Shown here one piece after another: positions 37,850 to 45,732 of a stretch of DNA of 64,000 nucleotides. The stretch is from NCBI RefSeq assembly GCF_039595395.1, contig NZ_JBCNLP010000001.1, positions 2,790,001 to 2,854,000 of the forward strand. The letters are read 5' to 3'. Position numbers and translations under genes: made by a program. This DNA is from Novosphingobium sp. GTDB lineage: Bacteria; Pseudomonadota; Alphaproteobacteria; Sphingomonadales; Sphingomonadaceae. Under the pieces are notes generated by a model. That model was given only the letters and a program-made list of their open reading frames with translations, did no database searches and was not told the origin of the DNA. Position 1 is the first letter of the stretch; every line of letters begins with the position of its first letter.

Positions 37850-38005
37850 TCAGCGCGTCAGCAGAAAGACGACGAAAGCCGCCAGAAGAAGAATGATCGG
37901 CGTGGAAATCTGCACCAGCTTGATGAAGCCATCATAGGTCTGGCGCGCCGCGGTCACGTCCTGACCGCCATGGTTATGCGTTGAAGGATCATGGGCCTGT
38001 GTCAT
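37850..38005 (-). CDS. aa3-type cytochrome oxidase subunit IV-like small membrane protein
   Basis: A 51-aa single-span protein: MTQAHDPSTHNHGGQDVTAA, then RQTYDGFIKLVQISTPI and a hydrophobic tail. The AARQTYDGFIK...S motif followed by one helix is the bacterial aa3-type cytochrome c oxidase subunit IV pattern. It is placed 2 bp before pntAA and may be the first gene of the pnt operon, which is odd for an oxidase subunit. An in-frame ATG ten codons upstream is less likely. Confidence 0.75.
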   Translation of the reverse strand: MTQAHDPSTHNHGGQDVTAARQTYDGFIKLVQISTPIILLLAAFVVFLLTR

Positions 38006-38131
38006 GAAGTCCTGTCCCGTTCGTTGTTTTGTCACGCGATCCTATCATCACCCGCGCGCATCACAACCTTGAACTTTGGACCGGACAGCCGCCGTTACCG
38101 TGCAGCAACTTACCCGCCGCATCCGTGGCTT

Positions 38132-38151
38132 AAAGGTAACTTTACACCTTT
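38132..38151 (+). promoter_or_regulatory. Inverted repeat upstream of the NtrC-like regulator
   Basis: AAAGGT (38132-38137) and ACCTTT (38146-38151) form a dyad with an 8-bp AT-rich spacer, 61 bp before the regulator's ATG. It may be an operator or promoter-proximal site. Weak evidence. Confidence 0.25.
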
Positions 38152-38211
38152 GAATGTAGTGCTTGCCCATTGGCCGTCTGTTGTCGGCGGCGCCAAGGGT
38201 TGCACGCGAGC

Positions 38212-39633
38212 ATGTCAGATACCGAACCGCGCCTGCTGATGCTGATCGACGATGAGCCCGCGCAGAGCCGTCTCATCACCGCTCTGGCCGCGCGCGAAGG
38301 CTGGCGCACGGTCGTCGTGGGTGATTCCGAAACCGCCATTGCCATGCTCGGCACGCGCCAGGGCATGCAGCTTGGCGCGATCATCCTCGACCAGTGGGTG
38401 CCGGGCGACGATGCCTGCGGCCTGATCGCCGAATTGCGCAACCGCCGCCCCGCCTTGCCGATCCTGATGCTGACCACCAGTGCCTCGCCGCTGCTGGCGG
38501 TGGAAGCGATGCGCGCCGGGGCCACCGATTACCTGATCAAGCCGGTCGCGCCCGACCGCATGATGCACGCCCTGCGCGCCGCCACGACGCGCGAGGCCCC
38601 GCGCGACGAGCTTCAACCGCTCACCGAAAAGATGCACGGTCCCGCCACCTTCGAGGCGATGATCGGCGCGGCCCCCGCTTTCCGCACGGCTCTGGCCATA
38701 GCGGCCAAGGCGGCCCGCAACCACGGCCCCGTGCTGATCGAGGGCGAAAGCGGCACCGGCAAGGAAATGCTGGTCCACGCGATCCACGCGGCCTCCATGC
38801 GCTCCAAGCTGCCGCTGCGCATCGTCAATGCCGGGTCCACGCCGGGCAATTCGATCGAATCGCTCCTCTTCGGCCACGAAAAAGGCGCCTTCCCCGGCGC
38901 CTTCGACCGGCAAGTGGGCGCCCTGCAGCAATGCGACGGCGCCACGCTGGTCATCGACGAGATCGACCGCCTGCCCCTGGCCGTGCAAGAGCGCCTCGCC
39001 GATGCCCTCACCCGCAGCGACTGCCGCCCCATCGGCGCGCGCCACTCCTTCCGGGTCGATGTGCGCCTGATCGCCGCCAGCAATTTCCCGCTCAAGGAAC
39101 TGGTGGCGCAGGGCGATTTCCTGCCCGATCTGCAGGCCCTGATCGGCAACACCACGCTCTCTCTGCCATCCCTGCGCGAGCGCACCGGCGATATCCCCGC
39201 CCTTGCCCGCCACTTCCTCGCCCGCATCGGCGAGCAGCCCGGCCTGCGTAGCCTCGGCATCACCGAAGGCGCGCTGTCGCTGCTCTCCGCCTATGACTGG
39301 CCCGGCAACGTGCGCCAGTTGCAGGCGGTGTTGTTCCGCGCCGCCGTCTTCTGCGATGGCGATGCCCTGACCGCCGACGACTTCCCCCAGCTCTCCAGCA
39401 TGATCACCGCCGAGCCGGTGCACACCGGCAGCATGGCCCACGAAAGCGCGGGCGTGATGCTGTTCACGGCGGACGGCAATCTGCGCCCGCTGGAGGATAT
39501 CGAGGCGGACGTGATCCGTCTGGCCATCGGGCATTACCGGGGCCGGATGACCGAGGTGGCTCGGCGTCTGGGGATCGGGCGGTCGACGCTCTATCGCAAG
39601 CTGAGCGATCTGGGGATCGATAACGTTGCCTGA
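38212..39633 (+). CDS. NtrC-type response regulator with degenerate sigma-54 ATPase
   Basis: A 473-aa regulator with receiver (residues ~7-122; acidic pair DDE at 13-15, phospho-Asp D60, Lys110), AAA+ domain (~145-380) and Fis HTH (~430-470: TEVARRLGIGRSTLYRKL). Walker A GESGTGKE and Walker B LVIDEID are intact, as is WPGNVRQL. However the sigma-54 contact loop GAFTGA reads GAFPGA (225-230), and the FRxDLxxRL arginine-finger segment reads FLPDLQALI (303-311), so both fingers are missing. It probably cannot hydrolyse ATP as a ring activator, and may act as a phosphorylation-gated DNA-binding protein. No histidine kinase is adjacent. Confidence 0.88.
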   Translation: MSDTEPRLLMLIDDEPAQSRLITALAAREGWRTVVVGDSETAIAMLGTRQGMQLGAIILDQWVPGDDACGLIAELRNRRPALPILMLTTSASPLLAVEAMRAGATDYLIKPVAPDRMMHALRAATTREAPRDELQPLTEKMHGPATFEAMIGAAPAFRTALAIAAKAARNHGPVLIEGESGTGKEMLVHAIHAASMRSKLPLRIVNAGSTPGNSIESLLFGHEKGAFPGAFDRQVGALQQCDGATLVIDEIDRLPLAVQERLADALTRSDCRPIGARHSFRVDVRLIAASNFPLKELVAQGDFLPDLQALIGNTTLSLPSLRERTGDIPALARHFLARIGEQPGLRSLGITEGALSLLSAYDWPGNVRQLQAVLFRAAVFCDGDALTADDFPQLSSMITAEPVHTGSMAHESAGVMLFTADGNLRPLEDIEADVIRLAIGHYRGRMTEVARRLGIGRSTLYRKLSDLGIDNVA

Positions 39634-39655
39634 TTCAAGGGATTAAAAGGGAAAA

Positions 39656-39925
39656 TGCGAGGGTGTTACACCCTCGCGCTCCCATTAATGTCTGCGTTGC
39701 ATTTTGGGTTCGGCCAAAGAGCCACGTCGCGGCGCCGCAGGCTTGAAATTCCCCACAAAGCACTCTGCCCATGTTGCCTGCCTGCGGCGCTTTAGCTTGA
39801 GCAGTTGGAGAGGCCGCGCGCACCGATCGTGAGCCACTGAGCTTTCGTCGGAAGACGTATCCGGGGGTGCAGGGGGCCCAACCGATTTCTCTTGAGAAAT
39901 CGGCACATAAAACGCCGTCCCCTGC
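39656..39925. repeat. BIME-like hairpin-ended repeat, copy E (variant right end)
   Basis: A 270-bp copy between the convergent stops of the NtrC-like gene and folP. The left hairpin is the GCGAGGG stem with TG-type centre and the TAATGTCTGCGTTGC arm; the right arm is TTTCGTCGGAAGACGTATCC. The right end is a large nested hairpin: GCAGGGG (39869-39875) pairs with CCCCTGC (39919-39925), enclosing CCGATTTCTC / GAGAAATCGG. A T-rich tail follows. Internal repeat GCGCCGCAGGC / GCCTGCGGCGC. Confidence 0.85.
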
Positions 39926-39942
39926 TTTCTTTCTTCAAACCT

Positions 39943-41061
39943 TCAATCCACAATCTGCGAAAAATCGGTCAAAGCCGCATCCCGCATTCCTCGCCACACA
40001 TGCATCGCTTGCACCGTTTCGGGCACATCGTGGACGCGGATGATCTGCACACCCGCCTCCATCATCTTCAACGCCAGAGCCACGCTGCCCCCCAGACGCT
40101 TATGCGCCGGAGCCTCGCCCGACAGCGCGCCGATCATGCGTTTGCGGCTGGCACCCACCAGCAGCGGGCAGCCCAGAGCATGGTACAGCGGCAAAGCGTT
40201 CATCAGCGCGAGGTTTTCCGCCAGCGTCTTGCCGAAGCCCACGCCGGGGTCGAGCAGGATCTTCTCCGCCGGGATGCCCGCTGCCAGCGCTCTGTCGCGA
40301 TGTTCGCGCAGCCAGTCGAAGACATCCAGCACGACATCGGCATAGACGCCATTGCTGTGCAGGTCGGCATCGTCGCCCGGCGCGTGCATCAGGCAGACGG
40401 GGGCGCCGCTATGGGCCACATAGGGCAACGCGCGAGGATCATGGCGCAGGGCGGAGACGTCATTGACGATCTGCGCGCCCGCATTTAGCCCGGCCTCCAT
40501 CACCGCGAGGCGGCGCGTGTCGAGGCTGATCGCCGCACCCATCGCAGCCAGATGCTCGACGGCGGGGATGATGCGCTTGATCTCGTCGCCTTCCCACACG
40601 GCAGGGGCGTTGGGGCGGGTGCTTTCGCCTCCCACATCGATGATCGCCGCGCCGGCCTGCAGCATGTCGGCGGCGTGTTCGCGGGCGACATCGGGCCTGT
40701 CGAGGAACTGGCCCGCGTCGGAAAAGCTGTCGGGCGTCATGTTGAGGATGCCCATGATCTGCGGGCTGTCCATGCGGATCACCCGCGATCCGCCATCCTT
40801 CAAGGGCAGCGTCAGCGGCTGGCGCGGGCTGCGCAGGGCATCCCATTGCGCCGCGCCATCCGCGTGCAACTCGACGGGCAGGCGCGCCAGAGCGCCCGCC
40901 ACATCACTCACCACCTCGCGCGAGATCACCCGCGCCCCATCCCGCACGATCAACGCAAAGCGGCTGGCCCAGGCCATACCGCCCGCCAGCCGCACCGCTC
41001 CGCCCTCCGCCTGCGGGCTCTCGGCCAGCGCGGCGGGGCGGATGTAGAGACGCAAGCTCAC
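39943..41061 (-). CDS. folP: Dihydropteroate synthase
   Basis: Joins 6-hydroxymethyl-dihydropterin pyrophosphate to p-aminobenzoate in folate synthesis; the sulfonamide target. The DHPS core begins at MGILNMTPDSFSDAGQF near residue 103, then DVGGESTRPNA, INDVSA and ILLDPGVGFGKT. The first ~100 residues are an extra N-terminal domain that sphingomonad homologues often have; its role is unknown. It starts with GTG overlapping the ccrM stop (GTGA), so the two are coupled. Confidence 0.94.
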   Translation of the reverse strand: MSLRLYIRPAALAESPQAEGGAVRLAGGMAWASRFALIVRDGARVISREVVSDVAGALARLPVELHADGAAQWDALRSPRQPLTLPLKDGGSRVIRMDSPQIMGILNMTPDSFSDAGQFLDRPDVAREHAADMLQAGAAIIDVGGESTRPNAPAVWEGDEIKRIIPAVEHLAAMGAAISLDTRRLAVMEAGLNAGAQIVNDVSALRHDPRALPYVAHSGAPVCLMHAPGDDADLHSNGVYADVVLDVFDWLREHRDRALAAGIPAEKILLDPGVGFGKTLAENLALMNALPLYHALGCPLLVGASRKRMIGALSGEAPAHKRLGGSVALALKMMEAGVQIIRVHDVPETVQAMHVWRGMRDAALTDFSQIVD

Positions 41062-42245
41062 GGCTCGGTGGAGAGCAGGTAAAGCTGGCGAATGGCGTCG
41101 AGGGGCTTGCTCTGCCCGTCGTGCTCGATGTTCCAGAAGGTCCAGCCGTTGCAGCTGGGCGCGCCCTGCAGCTTGGCACCCACGCCGTGGATCGAGCCCG
41201 TCACATCGCCCGAGGCCAGCGAGCCATCGGCGCGCACCGTGGCCAGCATCGTGCCCTTCTTGGCCGAAAGCTGGGTGCCCGGCTTGATCCAGCCGGTTTC
41301 GATCAGCGTGCCGAAGGCCACCTTGGGCGCAGCCTTGGGGCTCTGCATGGTGGTCAGCGCGGCTTCGTCGAGCGGCAGGGCCATCTCGATGCGCTCCAGC
41401 GCGGCCTCGCGGTAGCCGCCCTCACGCTCGCAGCCGATCCATTCGCGGCCGAGGCGCTTGGCGACGGCGCCGGTCGTGCCGGTGCCAAAGAAGGGGTCCA
41501 GAACCACGTCGCCCTTGTTGGTGGTGGCCAGCATCACGCGATAGAGCAGGCTTTCGGGCTTCTGCGTGGGGTGGACCTTCGATCCGCCCTTCTTCAGGCG
41601 CTCACCGCCCGAGCAGATCGGCAGTACCCAGTCGCTGCGCATCTGAAGCTCGTCGTTCAGCGTCTTCATGGTGCGGTAGTTGAAGGTGTAGCGGCTCTTT
41701 TCGCCCATGGAGGCCCAGATCAGCGTCTCATGCGCGTTGGTGAAGCGCGTGCCCTTAAAGTTGGGCATGGGATTGGCCTTGCGCCACACGATATCGTTCA
41801 GAATCCAGAATCCCAGATCCTGCAGGATCGCGCCAACGCGGAAGATGTTGTGGTACGAACCGATCACCCACAGCGAGCCGGTGGGCTTGAGTACACGCCG
41901 CGCCTCGGTCAGCCAGTCGCGGGTGAATTTGTCATAGGTGGCGAAGCTGTCGAACTTGTCCCACTCGTCGGTCACGGCATCGACATGGCTGCCGTCCGGG
42001 CGCGAGAGATCGCCGCCAAGCTGCAGGTTATACGGCGGATCGGCGAAGACCATATCGACGCTGGCGGTGGGCAGGCTGCGCATCGCCTCGATGCAGTCGC
42101 CGGGGATGATCGTGGAGAGCGGCAGGGCCTCACGCGGCACCTGAGGCACGGGCAGCTTGCGGGCGCGCGTCGAAACCTTGCGAGCGGGGCGGGTGCGAAC
42201 GAGCGGGGCTTCCGCGACGCGCTCTTTCACCAGAAGCTGAACCAT
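41058..42245 (-). CDS. ccrM: CcrM adenine DNA methyltransferase (GANTC)
   Basis: A cell-cycle DNA methyltransferase modifying the adenine in GANTC (395 aa). Catalytic DPPY is in MVFADPPYNLQLGGDLSRPD near residue 69, the AdoMet motif is DPFFGTGTTGAVAKRLGR near 250, and the C-terminal ~85 residues form the CcrM-specific domain (GSIHGVGAKLQGAPSCNGWT). The start is uncertain: ATG at 42245 (MVQLLVKERVAEAPL) is chosen because upstream starts (42293, 42380) would turn a GANTC-dense leader into coding sequence. N-terminal ~35 basic residues exceed Caulobacter CcrM. Followed by folP. Confidence 0.93.
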   Translation of the reverse strand: MVQLLVKERVAEAPLVRTRPARKVSTRARKLPVPQVPREALPLSTIIPGDCIEAMRSLPTASVDMVFADPPYNLQLGGDLSRPDGSHVDAVTDEWDKFDSFATYDKFTRDWLTEARRVLKPTGSLWVIGSYHNIFRVGAILQDLGFWILNDIVWRKANPMPNFKGTRFTNAHETLIWASMGEKSRYTFNYRTMKTLNDELQMRSDWVLPICSGGERLKKGGSKVHPTQKPESLLYRVMLATTNKGDVVLDPFFGTGTTGAVAKRLGREWIGCEREGGYREAALERIEMALPLDEAALTTMQSPKAAPKVAFGTLIETGWIKPGTQLSAKKGTMLATVRADGSLASGDVTGSIHGVGAKLQGAPSCNGWTFWNIEHDGQSKPLDAIRQLYLLSTEP

Positions 42246-42286
42246 GTGTTTTTTGCCTGAAATCCGTGGATAAGATGACCCTAAGT

Positions 42287-42427
42287 GATTCATCCAGAGT
42301 CCCACGTCAAGCGCGACTCGCGGGAATCCAGCGAGTCGGAGAGTCGAGTCAGGCGGAACGAAAAGAGTCCGGATCAACAAGTTGAGTCCGGGATTCAGGC
42401 GAGACTCAACATCTTGTGCCCCGACTC
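42287..42427 (-). promoter_or_regulatory. Cluster of twelve GANTC sites upstream of ccrM
   Basis: GANTC starts at 42287, 42297, 42315, 42324, 42333, 42341, 42346, 42365, 42384, 42392, 42403 and 42423: twelve sites in 141 bp, where chance predicts about one per 256 bp. All four middle-base variants except none are absent: GAGTC, GACTC, GATTC and GAATC all occur. There are none in the ~100 bp nearer the ccrM start. On the minus strand CTTGAC at 42306-42311 is a possible -35 element. Since ccrM methylates GANTC, autoregulation is likely. Confidence 0.85.
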
Positions 42428-42464
42428 GTCAGCGCCACACTAAAATTTTTCTGAAAACTTGCGC

Positions 42465-43055
42465 CTAGAGGGGCAAAAGTTGCGCCACCGGAGCAAAACT
42501 GCGCCGATGATGCACCGTCACGCCATGCTCTCGCATGCCCGCCAGATGCTCCGCCGTGCCGTAGCCCGCATTGCGCACCCAGCCGTAATGCGGATGCGCC
42601 TCGTGCAGAGCCTGCATCACCCTGTCGCGATGCTCCTTGGCGATGATGCTGGCCGCGCTGATGCAGGGCTCGATGGCGTCGCCGCCGACGATGGAGCGGG
42701 CGGGCCAGCACCACTCAGCCACGCGCCCCTCGGGTGTCTTGTTCCCGTCGATCAGCACGACCGCCACCGGGCCATCCAGACCCGCCACCAGATTGGCCAC
42801 CGCCTTGGTCATCGCCAGCATGGTCGCGCCGAAGATGTTGAGGCGGTCGATCTCCTCCACGTCGCAGACGCCGGTGGCCCAATGGGCCTGCCCGATGATC
42901 TGCGCTTCCAGCAGAGCCCGGCGCTTGCCGCTGAGCTTCTTGGAATCCGCCAAGCCTTCGATGGGCACGGGCAGCGCTACTGCGCCCGCCACGACCGGGC
43001 CTGCCAAGGGGCCGCGCCCCGCTTCGTCTACGCCAATAATCCAGCCATTCTTCAT
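42465..43055 (-). CDS. rnhB: Ribonuclease HII
   Basis: Removes RNA from RNA-DNA hybrids and single ribonucleotides (196 aa). Catalytic carboxylates in VDEAGRGPLAGPVVAGAV near the N-terminus, LIDGNKTP near residue 100 and HPHYGWVRNAGYGTAEH; KLSGKRR is also family-typical. Start MKNGWIIGVDEAGRG. It is upstream of ccrM on the same strand, a pairing often seen in alphaproteobacteria, and divergent from the GNAT gene across repeat copy F. Confidence 0.95.
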   Translation of the reverse strand: MKNGWIIGVDEAGRGPLAGPVVAGAVALPVPIEGLADSKKLSGKRRALLEAQIIGQAHWATGVCDVEEIDRLNIFGATMLAMTKAVANLVAGLDGPVAVVLIDGNKTPEGRVAEWCWPARSIVGGDAIEPCISAASIIAKEHRDRVMQALHEAHPHYGWVRNAGYGTAEHLAGMREHGVTVHHRRSFAPVAQLLPL

Positions 43056-43098
43056 TCAAAAGGCTGTGAAGGGGTTTGAGGAAGAAAGGAAGAGAAGA

Positions 43099-43307
43099 TG
43101 CGAGGGGGTTACCCCCTCGCGCTCCCATTAGTGTCTACGCCGCGCCACGGGTTCACCCACAGAGCTAAGGACGCCGCGCCGCAGGCAGAAAATTGGTGCC
43201 TGCGGCGCCTTAGGTTGAGCAGGTGGAGAGCCGTGGCGCACCACTTCGGCGCCACCACCCTATCGTCGGAAGACGTTCCGGGAGCGCGAGGGTGTAACAC
43301 CCTCGCA
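43099..43307. repeat. BIME-like hairpin-ended intergenic repeat, copy F (between divergent genes)
   Basis: A 209-bp copy with GG-type left hairpin, ATTAGTGTCTACGCCGCGCC arm, internal GCGCCGCAGGC / GCCTGCGGCGC, TATCGTCGGAAGACGTTCC arm, and TG-type right hairpin. Unlike the other copies it lies between the 5' ends of divergent rnhB and the GNAT gene (starts 43055 and 43379), so it sits in or beside promoters. Confidence 0.9.
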
Positions 43308-43378
43308 CTTCCTTCCCCCTTTCCCTTTTCCAAAAATCAATTGCGCCCACTCCCCCCCTGCCCTATCCGCGCGCGGCC

Positions 43379-43894
43379 ATGGCATCGAACTCCACCTTGA
43401 TCCCGCTTGATGCGGTTGACCCCGCGCTGGTTGAAACCCTGTTGGACGCCGCTTTCGAGCCGGGCCGACACAAGCGCACGGCTTATAAGGTGCGAGAGGG
43501 CATGGACTGGCTTCCGGCCCTGTCTTTCGCCGCGATGGACGAGGACGAGCATCTCGTCGGCACGATCCAGTGCTGGCCGGTGGCGCTGACCGATCCCGAG
43601 GGACGCCGCCATCCGATGGTGATGGTCGGCCCCGTGGCCGTGCTGCCCGCGCACCAGGGCCAGGGTTACGGCAAGGCGCTGATGACGGCAGCCCTGGGCG
43701 CGCTGTCTCCCGAGGCGCCGCTGCCTCAGGTGATGATCGGCGACCCGGATTATTACGGGCGTTTCTGGGGCTTTACCAATGCCCAGACCGGCGGCTGGGA
43801 TCTGCCCGGCCCGTTCGAGCGGCATCGCCTGCTGGCCCGCGCGGACAATCCGGCGGTGCTGCCCGTGGCGGGCATGCTGGGGCCGTGGCTCTGA
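43379..43894 (+). CDS. GNAT-family N-acetyltransferase
   Basis: A 171-aa acetyltransferase. The acetyl-CoA site is VGPVAVLPAHQGQGYGKALM near residue 90 (Q/RxxGxG/A as QGQGYG). Also DPDYYGRFWGF, found in the YhbS-like GNAT subgroup. The substrate is unknown. It starts 72 bp after repeat copy F and is followed by the NUDIX gene. Confidence 0.88.
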   Translation: MASNSTLIPLDAVDPALVETLLDAAFEPGRHKRTAYKVREGMDWLPALSFAAMDEDEHLVGTIQCWPVALTDPEGRRHPMVMVGPVAVLPAHQGQGYGKALMTAALGALSPEAPLPQVMIGDPDYYGRFWGFTNAQTGGWDLPGPFERHRLLARADNPAVLPVAGMLGPWL

Positions 43895-43957
43895 TCTGAT
43901 TGCGGCGATGATTGCCCTCTGGCCAAGCCCTTGCGGGATGGCCATATGGGGCCACGC

Positions 43958-44563
43958 ATGACCGAGACCGCTCCCCTTCACGATCGACTGACCGCGCTTT
44001 ACCGCGCCGGCATGGCCCGCGCCGTTTCCGGCCTGTGGAGCGATCCGCGCATCGAGGATGATGTGCCGCTCAAGCCCGCCGCCGTGCTGATCGCGGTAAG
44101 CGATACCGGCGAACCCGAAATTCTGCTGACTCACCGCCCGACCACCATGCGCGCTCATCCGGGGCAGATCGCTTTGCCCGGTGGCCGCTGCGAGGAAGGC
44201 GAGGATGCCGTCGCCGCCGCTCTGCGCGAGGCGGAGGAAGAGGTCGGCCTGTCGCCCGAGGATGTGCGGGTGATCGGGGAACTCGATGTGATCCGCACGG
44301 CTTCCGGCTATGAGATCACCCCGGTGCTGGCCACAATCCCGACTGGCCTGACCTTCACCCCCAACCCTGCGGAAGTGGCCGACTGGTTCGCCGCGCCTGC
44401 CGCTTATGTGCTCGATCCGGCGCGGCATGGCTCGCGTGAGGTCGAGTGGCGGGGGCGCATGCATCGCGTGATCGAGATCGACTGGCAGGGCCGCCGCATC
44501 TGGGGCGTCACGGGCGCGATCCTCGCCAATCTGTCGCTGCGCATCGACTGGACCCAGCTGTGA
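43958..44563 (+). CDS. NUDIX CoA pyrophosphatase-like hydrolase
   Basis: A 201-aa NUDIX enzyme. The NUDIX box GGRCEEGEDAVAAALREA continues to EEEVGL, and the upstream RPTTMRAHPGQIALPGG contains the UPF0035 motif typical of coenzyme A diphosphatases (YeaB/NudL). It may clear oxidised CoA. The start at 43958 (MTETAPLHDRLTALY) fits relatives. Its stop overlaps the GTG of the next gene (GTGA). Confidence 0.88.
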   Translation: MTETAPLHDRLTALYRAGMARAVSGLWSDPRIEDDVPLKPAAVLIAVSDTGEPEILLTHRPTTMRAHPGQIALPGGRCEEGEDAVAAALREAEEEVGLSPEDVRVIGELDVIRTASGYEITPVLATIPTGLTFTPNPAEVADWFAAPAAYVLDPARHGSREVEWRGRMHRVIEIDWQGRRIWGVTGAILANLSLRIDWTQL

Positions 44564-45732
44564 GCGCCCTGCTGCCCAAGGCGCCCTGGACGGCGCGCCA
44601 AGACCTCGCGGCGCTGGTGCGCGCGCTGGGTCATGAGAACATCCGCTGGGTCGGTGGCGCGGTGCGCGACACGCTGTTGGGCGCCGATGTGAAGGATATC
44701 GACGCCGCCACATCGCTACGCCCCGAGGATGTGGTCGCGGCCTGCAGGGAAGCCGGCCTCAAAACCGTGCCCACCGGCATCGAGCATGGCACGGTGACCG
44801 TGGTGCTGTCCGGCGGCCCGGTGGAGGTCACCACGCTGCGCCATGACGTTTCCACCGACGGGCGCCGGGCGACGGTGGCCTTCGCTCAGGACTGGCGCGA
44901 GGATGCGGCGCGGCGCGATTTCACCATCAACGCGCTCTATGCCGATCCCGAAACGCTGGAGATCTTCGACTATTTCGGCGGTCTGGAGGATCTGAAGGAT
45001 CGCCGCGTTCGCTTTATCGGCGATGCGCATCAGCGCATCCGCGAGGACCATCTGCGCATCCTGCGCTACTTCCGCTTCCGCGCCCGCTTCGGTGCCGGAG
45101 ACCCCGATGCTGCGGCCGAACAAGCCTGCGCCGATCTGGCCGCAACCCTGAAGGGCCTGTCACGCGAACGCATCGGCATGGAGACGATGAACCTCCTCGC
45201 CCTGCCCGATCCCGCCCCCACCGTGGCGCGGATGCAGGCACTTGGCGTGCTGGCCGAAATCCTGCCCGAGGCCGATGTGCCGTCGCTGGCCGCTCTGGTC
45301 GCGCAGGAGCAGGCGCAGGGCATCGCCCCCGCCGCCATCCGCCATCTGGCCGCGCTGATCCCCGCCGATGTGACCCTGTCCGCGCAAATCGCCAGTCGCT
45401 TCCGCCTGTCCGGCGTGCAGAAAAAGCGCCTGATGAGCGCCGCCAACCGCCCCGGCGCAACCGCCCTGCCGCAAGCCCTGGCCTACCGACTGGGCGTGCC
45501 GGAAGCCGTCGACGCCTTGCTGCTGGCTGGTCGCGACGCCACAGGTTTGGGGAACTTCACGCCCCCCACCTTCCCGCTCAAGGGCGGCCAGATTGTGGCA
45601 CGCGGTGTCGCCGCCGGTCCGCAAGTCGCCCGCGTGCTGTCCAATGTCGAGGCGGCATGGGTCGATGAAGGCTTCCCCGACGCCCCCCGCATCGAGGCCC
45701 TGCTGGAGGCCGAACTGGCCAGACCTCAATGA
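44560..45732 (+). CDS. cca: CCA tRNA nucleotidyltransferase / poly(A) polymerase family
   Basis: Adds or repairs the 3' CCA of tRNAs (390 aa). Class II nucleotidyltransferase head: IRWVGGAVRDTLLG, DVKDIDAATSLRPED, RRDFTINALYAD, then DRRVRFIGDAHQRIREDHLR and ILRYFRFRARFG. No HD domain, matching the alphaproteobacterial form. GTG start at 44560 overlaps the NUDIX stop; the ATG of the next gene overlaps this stop (ATGA), so three genes are coupled. Confidence 0.93.
   Translation: MSALLPKAPWTARQDLAALVRALGHENIRWVGGAVRDTLLGADVKDIDAATSLRPEDVVAACREAGLKTVPTGIEHGTVTVVLSGGPVEVTTLRHDVSTDGRRATVAFAQDWREDAARRDFTINALYADPETLEIFDYFGGLEDLKDRRVRFIGDAHQRIREDHLRILRYFRFRARFGAGDPDAAAEQACADLAATLKGLSRERIGMETMNLLALPDPAPTVARMQALGVLAEILPEADVPSLAALVAQEQAQGIAPAAIRHLAALIPADVTLSAQIASRFRLSGVQKKRLMSAANRPGATALPQALAYRLGVPEAVDALLLAGRDATGLGNFTPPTFPLKGGQIVARGVAAGPQVARVLSNVEAAWVDEGFPDAPRIEALLEAELARPQ

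Noticed and set aside
42246..42380. Coding extension of ccrM to 42380
   Set aside because: Would make the twelve-site GANTC array coding; residues show no family conservation. Kept as an open question in the findings.
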